Shown: in pieces, positions 7,530-13,404 of the stretch
Layout: the number at the start of each line of letters is the position of its first letter
How positions within the stretch are numbered: position 1 is the stretch's first letter
DNA from: Candidatus Bathyarchaeota archaeon
Lineage (GTDB): Archaea; Thermoproteota; Bathyarchaeia; Bathyarchaeales; UBA233
Length of the DNA: 15,194 nt
NCBI GenBank assembly: GCA_004376975.1
Contig: SOJA01000173.1
Span: forward strand, 1-15,194
Reading direction: 5' to 3'
Translations under genes and position numbers: made by a program
Notes under the pieces: model-generated
Told to the model about the DNA's origin: nothing
Database searches by the model: none
The model's input: only the letters and a program-made list of their open reading frames with translations

Positions 7530-8723
7530 CTATCTGAGGCGTCTAACAGCTTTTTCTATGCGATGTAATGCTTTCTCCAACTGTTCATATGAGGCAGCAT
7601 AGGAAAGTCTAATGTGCCCTTCACCATAACTGCCAAAGGCGGAGCCTGGAACTGCTGTTACATGAGCCTCTCGCATAAGAAATTCTGAAAATTCTTCAGA
7701 AGACATACCGAAACCTTTTATGTTTGGGAAAACGTAGAAAGCACCTTTCGGAAGTGCACAATGAAAACCTTTGATCTCATTAAGCCTTTTGTGAACTAAA
7801 TGTCGTCGTCTATCAAACTCTCTAACCATATTTTCAACAAAATCTTGTGGTCCTCTCAGCGCGGCTAATGCAACATACTGTGCTAAGCTACTTACACAAG
7901 CAACTGTATATTGGTGCACAAGCCAAAGATGGGAAATAAGCTTTTTCGGCCCAGAAACATATCCAACCCGCAGGCCAGTCATCGCGTAGGTTTTTGAGAA
8001 GGAATTAACAATCAATGTACGCTGGCGCATTTCCGGAAAAGTTGCTAGGCAATGATGCTTGGCGCCGTCGTAAATTATCTTTTCATAAACTTCATCAGAT
8101 ATCACAATCAGGTCACGTTCAACAGCAAGTTTTGCCAAAGCGGCAATTTCATCATGGGAAAGAACTGCGCCAGTAGGGTTATTCGGATAATTGAGAATCA
8201 TCACACGTGATTTGTCCGTGACAAGTGACATCACGTTATCAATAGATGGTCTAAACCCCTTTTCTTCTAGCAGAGGAACGTAAATAGGAACACCGCCAGC
8301 TAGCAGAATGCTTGGTTCATAGATTACAAACCCTGGATTTGGGAGTAACACTTCATCGCCAGGATTAACTAGACCCATCAACGCCAAGAAAATTGCTTCC
8401 GTTCCGCCGACAGTGATTAGTATTTCCGAGTTTGGGTCATAATTGAGATTATAATCGCAATATGTTTTCTTAGTCAATTCTTCTCTAAGGTCAGATATTC
8501 CGTTGGTTGGTGCGTAATGGGTCTTACCTTCTTTTGCAGCTTCCCAACCAGCAGCCAGAGCATGTTTTGGAGATGTAAAGTCAGGTTCACCGACGCTTAA
8601 GTTGATAACGTCTGGTATTCCTTGAGCTAAAGTGAAATACCGGCGTATTCCAGAGGGTTTAATCGGTTTCAAGCGTTCTGCTGGTTTAAATTCTGGGACC
8701 ACGACATATTCCCCCTTATGCAT
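7530..8723 (-). CDS. PLP-dependent class I/II aminotransferase
   Basis: A complete 397-residue fold-type I aminotransferase. Visible landmarks in order: NLSVGEPDF (39-49), HYAPTNGISDLRE (substrate and dimer loop), GGTEAIFLAL (PLP phosphate), NYPNNPTG (178-185), ISDEVYE with D210 contacting the PLP ring nitrogen, SFSKTYAMTGLRVGY with the Schiff-base K244 and a phosphate-binding Arg, and GHIRLSYA with the Arg that usually binds the substrate carboxylate. The family covers aspartate, alanine and aromatic amino-acid transamination; the exact substrate cannot be read from the sequence. The ATG at 8723 has only a weak upstream GAGA. A palindromic operator-like sequence lies 20-35 bases upstream, so the gene may be under specific control. 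It diverges from the 8852 gene. Confidence 0.95.
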   Translation of the reverse strand: MHKGEYVVVPEFKPAERLKPIKPSGIRRYFTLAQGIPDVINLSVGEPDFTSPKHALAAGWEAAKEGKTHYAPTNGISDLREELTKKTYCDYNLNYDPNSEILITVGGTEAIFLALMGLVNPGDEVLLPNPGFVIYEPSILLAGGVPIYVPLLEEKGFRPSIDNVMSLVTDKSRVMILNYPNNPTGAVLSHDEIAALAKLAVERDLIVISDEVYEKIIYDGAKHHCLATFPEMRQRTLIVNSFSKTYAMTGLRVGYVSGPKKLISHLWLVHQYTVACVSSLAQYVALAALRGPQDFVENMVREFDRRRHLVHKRLNEIKGFHCALPKGAFYVFPNIKGFGMSSEEFSEFLMREAHVTAVPGSAFGSYGEGHIRLSYAASYEQLEKALHRIEKAVRRLR

Positions 8724-8732
8724 TGTTGTCTC

Positions 8733-8758
8733 AACATAAAATGTTTACGTTCGTAAAC
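8733..8758. promoter_or_regulatory. Two overlapping palindromes before the aminotransferase
   Basis: AACATAAAATGTT (8733-8745, 5-bp arms, 3-base centre) overlaps GTTTACGTTCGTAAAC (8743-8758, 7-bp arms, 2-base centre). Both lie between the aminotransferase ATG and a TTTTAAGA element (about 8789-8796) that could serve as TATA box in both directions. Symmetric sites in this position look like an operator, probably blocking the aminotransferase transcript; a 5' leader hairpin is the alternative. Confidence 0.48.
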
Positions 8759-8851
8759 CAGCAATCTCAAGCATGAAATCCCGACAATCTTAAAAGGGTT
8801 ACAGTGTATACAAAAGTGTATTCACCACAGAGAACTTGTGGAGAGAACAAA

Positions 8852-9316
8852 TTGAATATGAAAAAGAGTGTTCAAACGTGGTTAACAAGAGCCCTAAACG
8901 ACCCAATCACAAAGACGCTCTCCAAAAACAGCCATTTAACTAAAATACAGCTTGAAACATTACTCATTGATGTTTTATCCGACACTGTTGCCGGCAAACC
9001 GTTAAAATACGATGTGAAAGCCAGATTACGACTAACAAAGGCGCAAATAAGTCGTGGATCCTTTAACAGAACATTAGAACAGGCGAAAAATAACGTAGTA
9101 AAGGCGATCTATACAGTACTACTTTTAGGATATCTAGGAGTCTTCGAGAGTACAACACTAGATCCATATCTGGAAATAGCGAACAAACTGAACAGGTACA
9201 TGGAAGCATATAGAACGATGCCAAATCAAGGTCGACTACTCAAAGAACAATTAGAAGTTATGAAAATGATGAGAGAACAGCTTCAAACAGCCCTTAAACA
9301 ACTATCGAGCCCATAA
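8852..9316 (+). CDS. Uncharacterised helical protein, possible degenerate HTH
   Basis: A protein of about 154 residues that I do not recognise. It looks almost wholly helical: LTKIQLETLLIDVLSDTV, then a basic segment with RLRLTKAQISRGSFNRTLEQAKNN (which could be a helix-turn-helix), a hydrophobic helix VVKAIYTVLLLGYLGVFE, and a C-terminal helix rich in Glu, Gln and Met (LLKEQLEVMKMMREQLQTAL) that could form a coiled coil. The hydrophobic segment is short and preceded by lysines, so it may be a core helix and not a membrane span. I chose TTG 8852 because GGAGAG lies six bases upstream; ATG 8858 is an alternative. An upstream GTG at 8804 would precede the likely transcription start. A membrane-linked winged-helix gene follows 304 bases downstream. 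Confidence 0.62.
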   Translation: MNMKKSVQTWLTRALNDPITKTLSKNSHLTKIQLETLLIDVLSDTVAGKPLKYDVKARLRLTKAQISRGSFNRTLEQAKNNVVKAIYTVLLLGYLGVFESTTLDPYLEIANKLNRYMEAYRTMPNQGRLLKEQLEVMKMMREQLQTALKQLSSP

Positions 9317-9323
9317 AAAACGT

Positions 9324-9617
9324 TATGTGACATCACATATCACGAATAAGAAGTAATCTATTTACCTAAAAGTTTGTCGGTGAACACAAATAAAGCGTAA
9401 AAAAGGCTCAAAATGAACAAATAACTCAAGCACAAGACTATTCACGCACAACTGAGTAAGCCGTACACTTCACATAACCTAGGACCATTCACTGTGACAT
9501 GTGATATGATAGATGTGATAAATCATGTGGTTAACCGTAACTTTTAAATCTGAAATGTTAGAACTGTGATGTGTGATGCAACGTGTGTAAATCACATATA
9601 ATCACAAACGAATCACA
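9324..9617. promoter_or_regulatory. TGTGA/TCACA site array before the membrane-anchored regulator
   Basis: The 304-base gap between the 8852 gene and the 9621 gene contains eleven TGTGA or TCACA pentamers: at 9326, 9333, 9470, 9493, 9500, 9514, 9565, 9572, 9592, 9602 and 9613. The first two form a 16-bp palindrome, TATGTGACATCACATA (9324-9339, 7-2-7). The last three are spaced 10 and 11 bases, one helical turn, and bracket CATATAATC (9595-9603), a TATA-like element about 23 bases before the GTG at 9621. A second A/T element, TTTTAAAT, is at 9542-9549. Chance would give fewer than one such pentamer pair. The likely reading is a repressor or autoregulator array over the promoter. Confidence 0.6.
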
Positions 9618-9620
9618 GCG

Positions 9621-10340
9621 GTGTATTATTTGATTGATATCTTCCTAGTTCTTGCTGGCGTTTTACTTGCAGTCACTTTCGGTGCCTCCGTTGAGTACTA
9701 CAGGCAACTTCGGAGGGCCCAAAAGGAGTATGAGAAGGCAAAGGAAGTCATAGAAGACATCATATTAAGTTTCAATAGACAGTTCAAAAATGAAGCAGAG
9801 AAGTTAGAGGTTGTTGCATACAAGGTTGGGGCGATTTCTTCGAAAGGTGAACGGGCTCTAGAGAAGGCAGAAGAGGTAGAAAAACAGCTGCAGGTTCTGG
9901 AGCCTAGAGTCGGCAGCATGTTAGAAAATAGCGAAAAAGTTTTGACGACACTCGATGAAATTGACAAAAGGGTACGTGATACCGTTACATCACAAGAGGT
10001 ATTTGCAGCTAGGGTTTCCGACATAGAACAACAGACCCAGCGAGTCCTGGTGACTCCTGAACTAAGGATTGACGCGGCTATACCGATAAAAAGAGAAAAA
10101 GCCTTGGCTCCGTTAACTGAAACGGAGTTATCTGTGTTAAAGATTCTTGCTTTGGAGGGACCAAAAACTGCACCTGACATCAAGGATAGAATAAATCTTA
10201 GTAGAGAGCATACCGCCAGGTTAATGAAGAATCTTTATGAAGAAGGATATGTAGATCGGGATACAAGAAAAATCCCTTTCAAATATCACGGTAAGAAAGA
10301 GATGAAAAAAATTTTAGGTAAGACAGAAAGAGAAACTTGA
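9621..10340 (+). CDS. Membrane-anchored coiled-coil protein with C-terminal winged helix
   Basis: A 239-residue protein in three parts. Residues about 4-26 (LIDIFLVLAGVLLAVTFGASV) form one hydrophobic helix, most likely a membrane anchor, followed by a basic stretch that puts the rest in the cytoplasm. Residues about 30-150 are a long amphipathic, charged helix with coiled-coil character (AQKEYEKAKEVIEDI, ALEKAEEVEKQLQVLEPR). Residues about 163-239 are a winged helix-turn-helix (LTETELSVLKILALEGPKTA, then DIKDRINLSREHTARLMKNL, YEEGYVDRD) with a basic tail. The start is GTG 9621 with no Shine-Dalgarno site; the TATA-like element 23 bases upstream suggests a leaderless transcript. The family is not recognised by name. 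A role in tethering DNA to the membrane or in membrane-sensed regulation is inferred from the layout only. Confidence 0.8.
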   Translation: MYYLIDIFLVLAGVLLAVTFGASVEYYRQLRRAQKEYEKAKEVIEDIILSFNRQFKNEAEKLEVVAYKVGAISSKGERALEKAEEVEKQLQVLEPRVGSMLENSEKVLTTLDEIDKRVRDTVTSQEVFAARVSDIEQQTQRVLVTPELRIDAAIPIKREKALAPLTETELSVLKILALEGPKTAPDIKDRINLSREHTARLMKNLYEEGYVDRDTRKIPFKYHGKKEMKKILGKTERET

Positions 10341-10428
10341 TTCACTTTCAGCCAAAATTTGTCATATTCACTCACATTTTGCAATAATTCGGATTGGTAA
10401 TTCTCCAACAAAAGTTCGAGATCGTCCT

Positions 10429-10854
10429 TCAAGGTATTGGTTGTTTGATTGTGGTCATAGAAAAACTTGTTATCATCCTATAGTTAAGATGCTTTGACAC
10501 CCGTTTTTTCGCGAGTATCCCTCTATCTGCCATCCGAGAAAGATAAGTTGTCATCGTGCTGTGAGTTATTGGTTCTTTTAGTTCCCGCTCATAAACGGAC
10601 TGAACCTCCTTTGAGGAAAACCATCCCAGCGGAAAGTGTTTTTGAATAATGAGGTGTGCCTTGTCATATTTTGAAAATCTACTAGTGGGATTGGTAATTC
10701 TAGGATTTACTCCACCATCAGATGTCCCACCCAACAATTGCACCAAGTCAAGAAGATGAAGAGCTTTCTCTCGGGTTACTTGACCTTCAAACGATATAGT
10801 ATATCGACCACCTTCACTATCGAATAAGTCAATACGTATCTTTCTCGCAGGCAT
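10429..10854 (-). CDS. Winged-helix DNA-binding protein next to the origin
   Basis: A 141-residue protein. The N-terminal part, about residues 1-42, looks like a small beta domain with a helix (KIRIDLFDSEGGRYTISFEG, then TREKALHLLDLVQLLGG). A polar linker follows, and residues about 63-128 form a winged helix: YDKAHLIIQKHFPLGWFSSKEVQSVY, then ITHSTMTTYLSRMADRGIL, then a basic wing AKKRVSKHLNYRMI. The ATG at 10854 is supported by GGTG within the upstream palindrome. It converges with the membrane-anchored regulator (88-base gap), and its promoter faces the origin region. The symmetric sites directly before it suggest autoregulation, and TCACA repeats in the same spacer could be its targets. 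I do not recognise a named family. Confidence 0.8.
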   Translation of the reverse strand: MPARKIRIDLFDSEGGRYTISFEGQVTREKALHLLDLVQLLGGTSDGGVNPRITNPTSRFSKYDKAHLIIQKHFPLGWFSSKEVQSVYERELKEPITHSTMTTYLSRMADRGILAKKRVSKHLNYRMITSFSMTTIKQPIP

Positions 10855-10855
10855 A

Positions 10856-10871
10856 AAAGGTGTACACCTTT
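10856..10871. promoter_or_regulatory. 16-bp perfect palindrome at the start of the winged-helix gene
   Basis: AAAGGTGTACACCTTT reads the same on both strands and ends two bases upstream of the ATG at 10854. On the minus strand it contains the GGTG that would act as ribosome binding site. A protein bound here would block this gene's transcript or translation initiation, as expected for an autoregulatory operator. Confidence 0.55.
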
Positions 10872-10894
10872 ACAGTAATTCACAACTTTACAGT
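10864..10894. repeat. 13-bp direct repeat, two copies 18 bp apart
   Basis: ACACCTTTACAGT (10864-10876) and ACAACTTTACAGT (10882-10894) differ at one base. The first copy overlaps the right half of the 16-bp palindrome, and both lie in the upstream region of the minus-strand winged-helix gene. TTCACAA follows or overlaps each copy (10879-10885, 10894-10900). They look like repeated protein-binding sites. Confidence 0.5.
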
Positions 10895-11052
10895 TCACAA
10901 GTTATAGGTGTTATGGTGAAAAAGGGAAAAAATACACTCTTATTTTGGGTTTGAAAACACGAAAGAAAGACAAAATGCAGCGGTTTCATCATCACAAACT
11001 TCACAGTTGCCTTGACTAAAGAAAAAAAACCGAAACGTCTACAGTTAGCTAT

Positions 11053-11076
11053 CTCCAGTAGAAAGTTAGGGGTGGC
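11053..11076 (+). promoter_or_regulatory. Origin recognition box-like element, distal copy
   Basis: CTCCAGTAGAAA followed by GTTA and GGGGTGGC. It matches the copy at 11493-11516 at 17 of 24 positions, including the dyad core, GAAA and GGGGTG, and also resembles the classical archaeal box (CTCCAGTGGAAAC plus a G-run). It is 232 bases from the next box. Orc1/Cdc6 proteins contact the dyad by the winged helix and the G-run by the AAA+ domain. Confidence 0.65.
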
Positions 11077-11151
11077 CTTTTCACAGAAAAGAAGCAAGAA
11101 TAAGTTAACATTTATTAGAAGAACATGAAAAACAAACAACATTTAATCAAA

Positions 11152-11178
11152 TTCACAATACATTCACAACATTGTGAA
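11152..11178. repeat. Phased TTCACAA repeats and a 16-bp palindrome
   Basis: TTCACAA occurs at 11152-11158 and 11163-11169, 11 bases apart, and as its complement TTGTGAA at 11172-11178. The last two form a TTCACAA-CA-TTGTGAA palindrome. Two more direct copies are at 10879-10885 and 10894-10900. One-turn spacing and dyad symmetry point to cooperative binding by a dimeric protein. Confidence 0.5.
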
Positions 11179-11231
11179 AAAATACATAAAGAAAGAGGTT
11201 TAACCCCTGTCGCATAACTTTTGCACGAAGC

Positions 11232-11310
11232 TGTGAAAGTAAAAGAGTGAAAAAATGTAAATTAGAAAAATGGAAAGAGTAAAAGTGTAAGTGTTAAGAG
11301 TAGATGGTGG
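11232..11310. other. 79-base stretch without C on the plus strand
   Basis: From 11232 to 11310 the plus strand contains only A, G and T, dominated by GTGAAAG, GTAAAAG and GTGTAAG-like units. It ends inside the left origin recognition box. Such strand asymmetry beside an A/T-rich unwinding element could favour strand separation or be a loading strand for replication proteins. Confidence 0.42.
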
Positions 11311-11332
11311 CACCCCCTCATTTCCAATGGAA
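11309..11332 (-). promoter_or_regulatory. Origin recognition box-like element, left of the A/T tract
   Basis: On the minus strand TTCCATTGGAAA is followed by TGAG and GGGGTGCC. It agrees with the box at 11493-11516 at 19 of 24 positions. Its G-run points away from the A/T-rich tract, mirror image to the right-hand box, as in several described archaeal origins. Confidence 0.72.
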
Positions 11333-11492
11333 GGAAGAAATATAATTACTTCAGTATTTGAAATAAAATTTTGGTGTATATATCAAAAATCTTTAACAAT
11401 AATTATTATAATAGTTTGATTTTGCCTTAAGTATTAGAGTATATTTCTTTTAAATAAAGAAATCAACATAAACTCTTAAAGTTATTAGAGAT
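11333..11492. other. A/T-rich putative DNA unwinding element
   Basis: Counting 11341-11490 gives 27 G or C in 150 bases, about 82% A+T, with runs such as AATAATTATTATAATAG. It lies exactly between two outward-facing recognition boxes, the standard place for the duplex unwinding element of an archaeal origin. Confidence 0.68.
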
Positions 11493-11516
11493 TTCCAATA
11501 GAAACGGTGGGGTGCC
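11493..11516 (+). promoter_or_regulatory. Origin recognition box-like element, right of the A/T tract
   Basis: TTCCAATAGAAAC followed by GGT and GGGGTGCC. It is the copy nearest to orc1/cdc6, about 136 bases before the preferred start, and the inverted partner of the box at 11309-11332. Confidence 0.72.
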
Positions 11517-11651
11517 TCTGTTGTTCACCCTTTTTTCTATATCGCCATCTCCTTTATTTTAGAAATTTTATGTTAACCATTTAGTTTTATGTATGATATG
11601 ACTTATCTTTTTCACGGGAAACTGGGGTATTACGTCTGGACACTGAGGACG

Positions 11652-12896
11652 ATGGTAAATATGATCAACTCTGATATACTTGATGAAGTGTTTGACAAGT
11701 TCGTTGGTTACACACAAATTTTTGATAATCGCGATGTTCTTCGATATGACTATCTGCCTGAAAAGTTGCCCCATCGTGAAGAACAGATTAAATTGCTTGG
11801 GCAAACAGTTGCACCGGTCTTAAAAAGGGCCAGGTGTTCAAACATCTTTCTTTATGGGAAGACAGGGACAGGTAAAACAGCCGTAACAAAATATGTGTTA
11901 AACCATTTAGAAACTAAGGCTAAAGAGCTTAATGCACCGGTTAAGGTGTGCTACGTCAACTGCCGTTTAATAGGGACTGAATATCGGGTTTTTGCAAGGT
12001 TGTGTGGGAGTTTAGGCGTGTCTGTTCCGTTTACAGGGTTATCTGTTGCGGAGGTTTTTGGCAGGTTCAGAACGGGCTTGGATTCTTCAAAAATTCTTTT
12101 AATTATCGTTTTGGATGAGATTGACGCGCTAGTTAAGGTACATGATGACAGTGTGCTCTATGAACTTACTCGAATAAACGAAGAATTATGCCGTAGTGAG
12201 ATTTCTCTTATAGGCATATCTAATGATCTACGACTAAAGGAGTTTCTCGATCCCCGCGTTTTAAGTTCACTCAGCGGAGAAGAAATTGTCTTTCGGCCTT
12301 ATGACGCAGGTGAGTTGCGAAATATTCTTTTCGAACGTGCACAATTAGCTTTTCATGATGGCGCCTTGTCTGATGGGGCTTTGGGCCTTTGTGCTGCATT
12401 GACCGCTGCGGAACATGGTGATGCTCGGCGAGCCTTGGATTTGCTGCGTGTCGCCGGCGAGGTTGCTGAGCGAGAAGGTGTAAACGTTATTATGGAAAAA
12501 CATGTTCGAGAAGCGGAAGAACGCATTGAACATAACAGAGTTATTGAAGCTTTAAGAAATCTTACTCTACATTCGAAACTTGTAATTTTGAGTCTTTTTC
12601 ATTTAAGCAGGTCAAATATCCGCCGTGCTGTTACTGGCGGAATCTACGAGGTTTACAGTGAGCTTTGTGGAGAATTAAGTGTTACACCTTTAACACAGCG
12701 GCGTGTGAGTACTTTGGTTAATGAGCTTGATGCTATGGGGTTATTGAACGCGCGGGTCGTAAGCTTGGGAAGATATGGACGAACGAAGAAAATTCGGTTA
12801 GAGATCACTCGTACAGTTATTAAAGAGGTTTTCGCTGCCGACAAGAGGCTTGGACGTTTGATCAAATATAAGTCAAAATCTCTCTCTAAGAAATGA
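11652..12896 (+). CDS. cdc6: Orc1/Cdc6 replication initiator (AAA+ ATPase)
   Basis: A 414-residue archaeal Orc1/Cdc6 protein, which binds origin boxes and helps load the MCM helicase. Landmarks numbered from the ATG at 11652: Walker A YGKTGTGKTA (about 68-77), Walker B IVLDEIDAL (about 152-160), sensor 1 GISNDL (about 188-193), sensor 2 GDARRALDLLRVAGEVAE (about 256-273), and a C-terminal winged-helix region (about 310-400, including RRVSTLVNELDAMGLLNARVV) for origin DNA. The frame is open to an ATG at 11589, but the family normally begins near MINSDILDEVFDKF; GAGG sits before 11652, and an ATG at 11661 is also possible. Length is normal and all motifs are intact. It faces away from the candidate origin and converges with DP1. 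Confidence 0.95.
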   Translation: MVNMINSDILDEVFDKFVGYTQIFDNRDVLRYDYLPEKLPHREEQIKLLGQTVAPVLKRARCSNIFLYGKTGTGKTAVTKYVLNHLETKAKELNAPVKVCYVNCRLIGTEYRVFARLCGSLGVSVPFTGLSVAEVFGRFRTGLDSSKILLIIVLDEIDALVKVHDDSVLYELTRINEELCRSEISLIGISNDLRLKEFLDPRVLSSLSGEEIVFRPYDAGELRNILFERAQLAFHDGALSDGALGLCAALTAAEHGDARRALDLLRVAGEVAEREGVNVIMEKHVREAEERIEHNRVIEALRNLTLHSKLVILSLFHLSRSNIRRAVTGGIYEVYSELCGELSVTPLTQRRVSTLVNELDAMGLLNARVVSLGRYGRTKKIRLEITRTVIKEVFAADKRLGRLIKYKSKSLSKK

Positions 12897-13404
12897 TCAC
12901 GGTAGGAGTGGCAAATAGAAGTTTCCGAAAGGACATGGCCGCAAAGGCTATTCTCTGCGCAGTTCCGTTTAAAGAACCAAAATTGAAACTATGAAAACCG
13001 TTTTGTGTTCTCTAGGACTGCAAACCACTAAGAATATGCTGAAACCCTGAGAGAACTGAGGTTTGGATTAGTGACGTTTTGAAGTTTCCTTTATAGGCTC
13101 CAAACTCATTGACCTCTTGGTTGTGTGTGAAGAATTTGGAAAACTGGTTGCCAAATATCAATGACAAAACACGGCTATAAAGCAGTGAATCAAGTTGCAA
13201 ACAGCCAGAAAATTGGCGAATCCGCTGGAGAAGGTCCTATATTGGGCTTGTTCCAGTTGGCTGTCTTTCGACTGATGTGTCCCCGTCTTGGTTGGAACTG
13301 CTTGGACACTCGTTGGCTGGCACGTATGAGTTTGCTAAGGTTTCTAGTTTGCAGCGGAACAATAGAATCAATTGGAGATGTGCGGTTAATTTCACATGAC
13401 ATAC
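12897..13404. other. 508-base convergent gap, no gene identified
   Basis: Between the stops of cdc6 and DP1. The frames open here (plus 13161-13412, minus 13190-13402, minus 13012-13200) have unlikely composition, overlap each other and lack good start sites. No tRNA, C/D-box RNA or origin box was found. Two weak inverted repeats are visible: AAACC/GGTTT within 13041-13065, and ACAGCCA (about 13199-13205) pairing with TGGCTGT about 50 bases downstream. The region is less A/T-rich than the other spacers, so a structured RNA or a decayed gene is possible. Confidence 0.4.

Larger units (their letters stand above)
11053..11516. other. Candidate chromosomal replication origin (oriC) upstream of orc1/cdc6
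   Basis: The non-coding region before the initiator gene holds three origin-recognition-box-like elements, two of them facing outward across an A/T-rich tract of about 160 bases. It lies beside an orc1/cdc6 gene, which is where many archaeal origins sit. A C-free stretch of 79 bases and clustered TTCACAA sites lie between the first and second boxes. No convincing gene fills 10872-11651. Direct evidence is the shared 24-bp pattern and the base composition; function as an origin is inferred from known archaeal origins. Confidence 0.75.

Noticed and set aside
8804..8851. GTG start at 8804 for the helical protein
   Set aside because: It lies upstream of the likely transcription start and lacks a Shine-Dalgarno site; TTG 8852 has GGAGAG at good spacing.
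10410..10430. T-loop-like GTTCGAGATC suggesting a tRNA
   Set aside because: The flanking bases do not pair into a T stem and no acceptor or anticodon arms are found.
10983..10996. TGATGATGA on the minus strand as a C/D-box RNA
   Set aside because: No D box (CTGA) at a suitable distance and no second C'/D' pair.
10888..11142. Minus-strand frame of 84 codons in the origin region
   Set aside because: The product is dominated by Phe and Leu, as expected from A/T-rich DNA read by chance, and the frame contains a recognition box and several TTCACAA sites.
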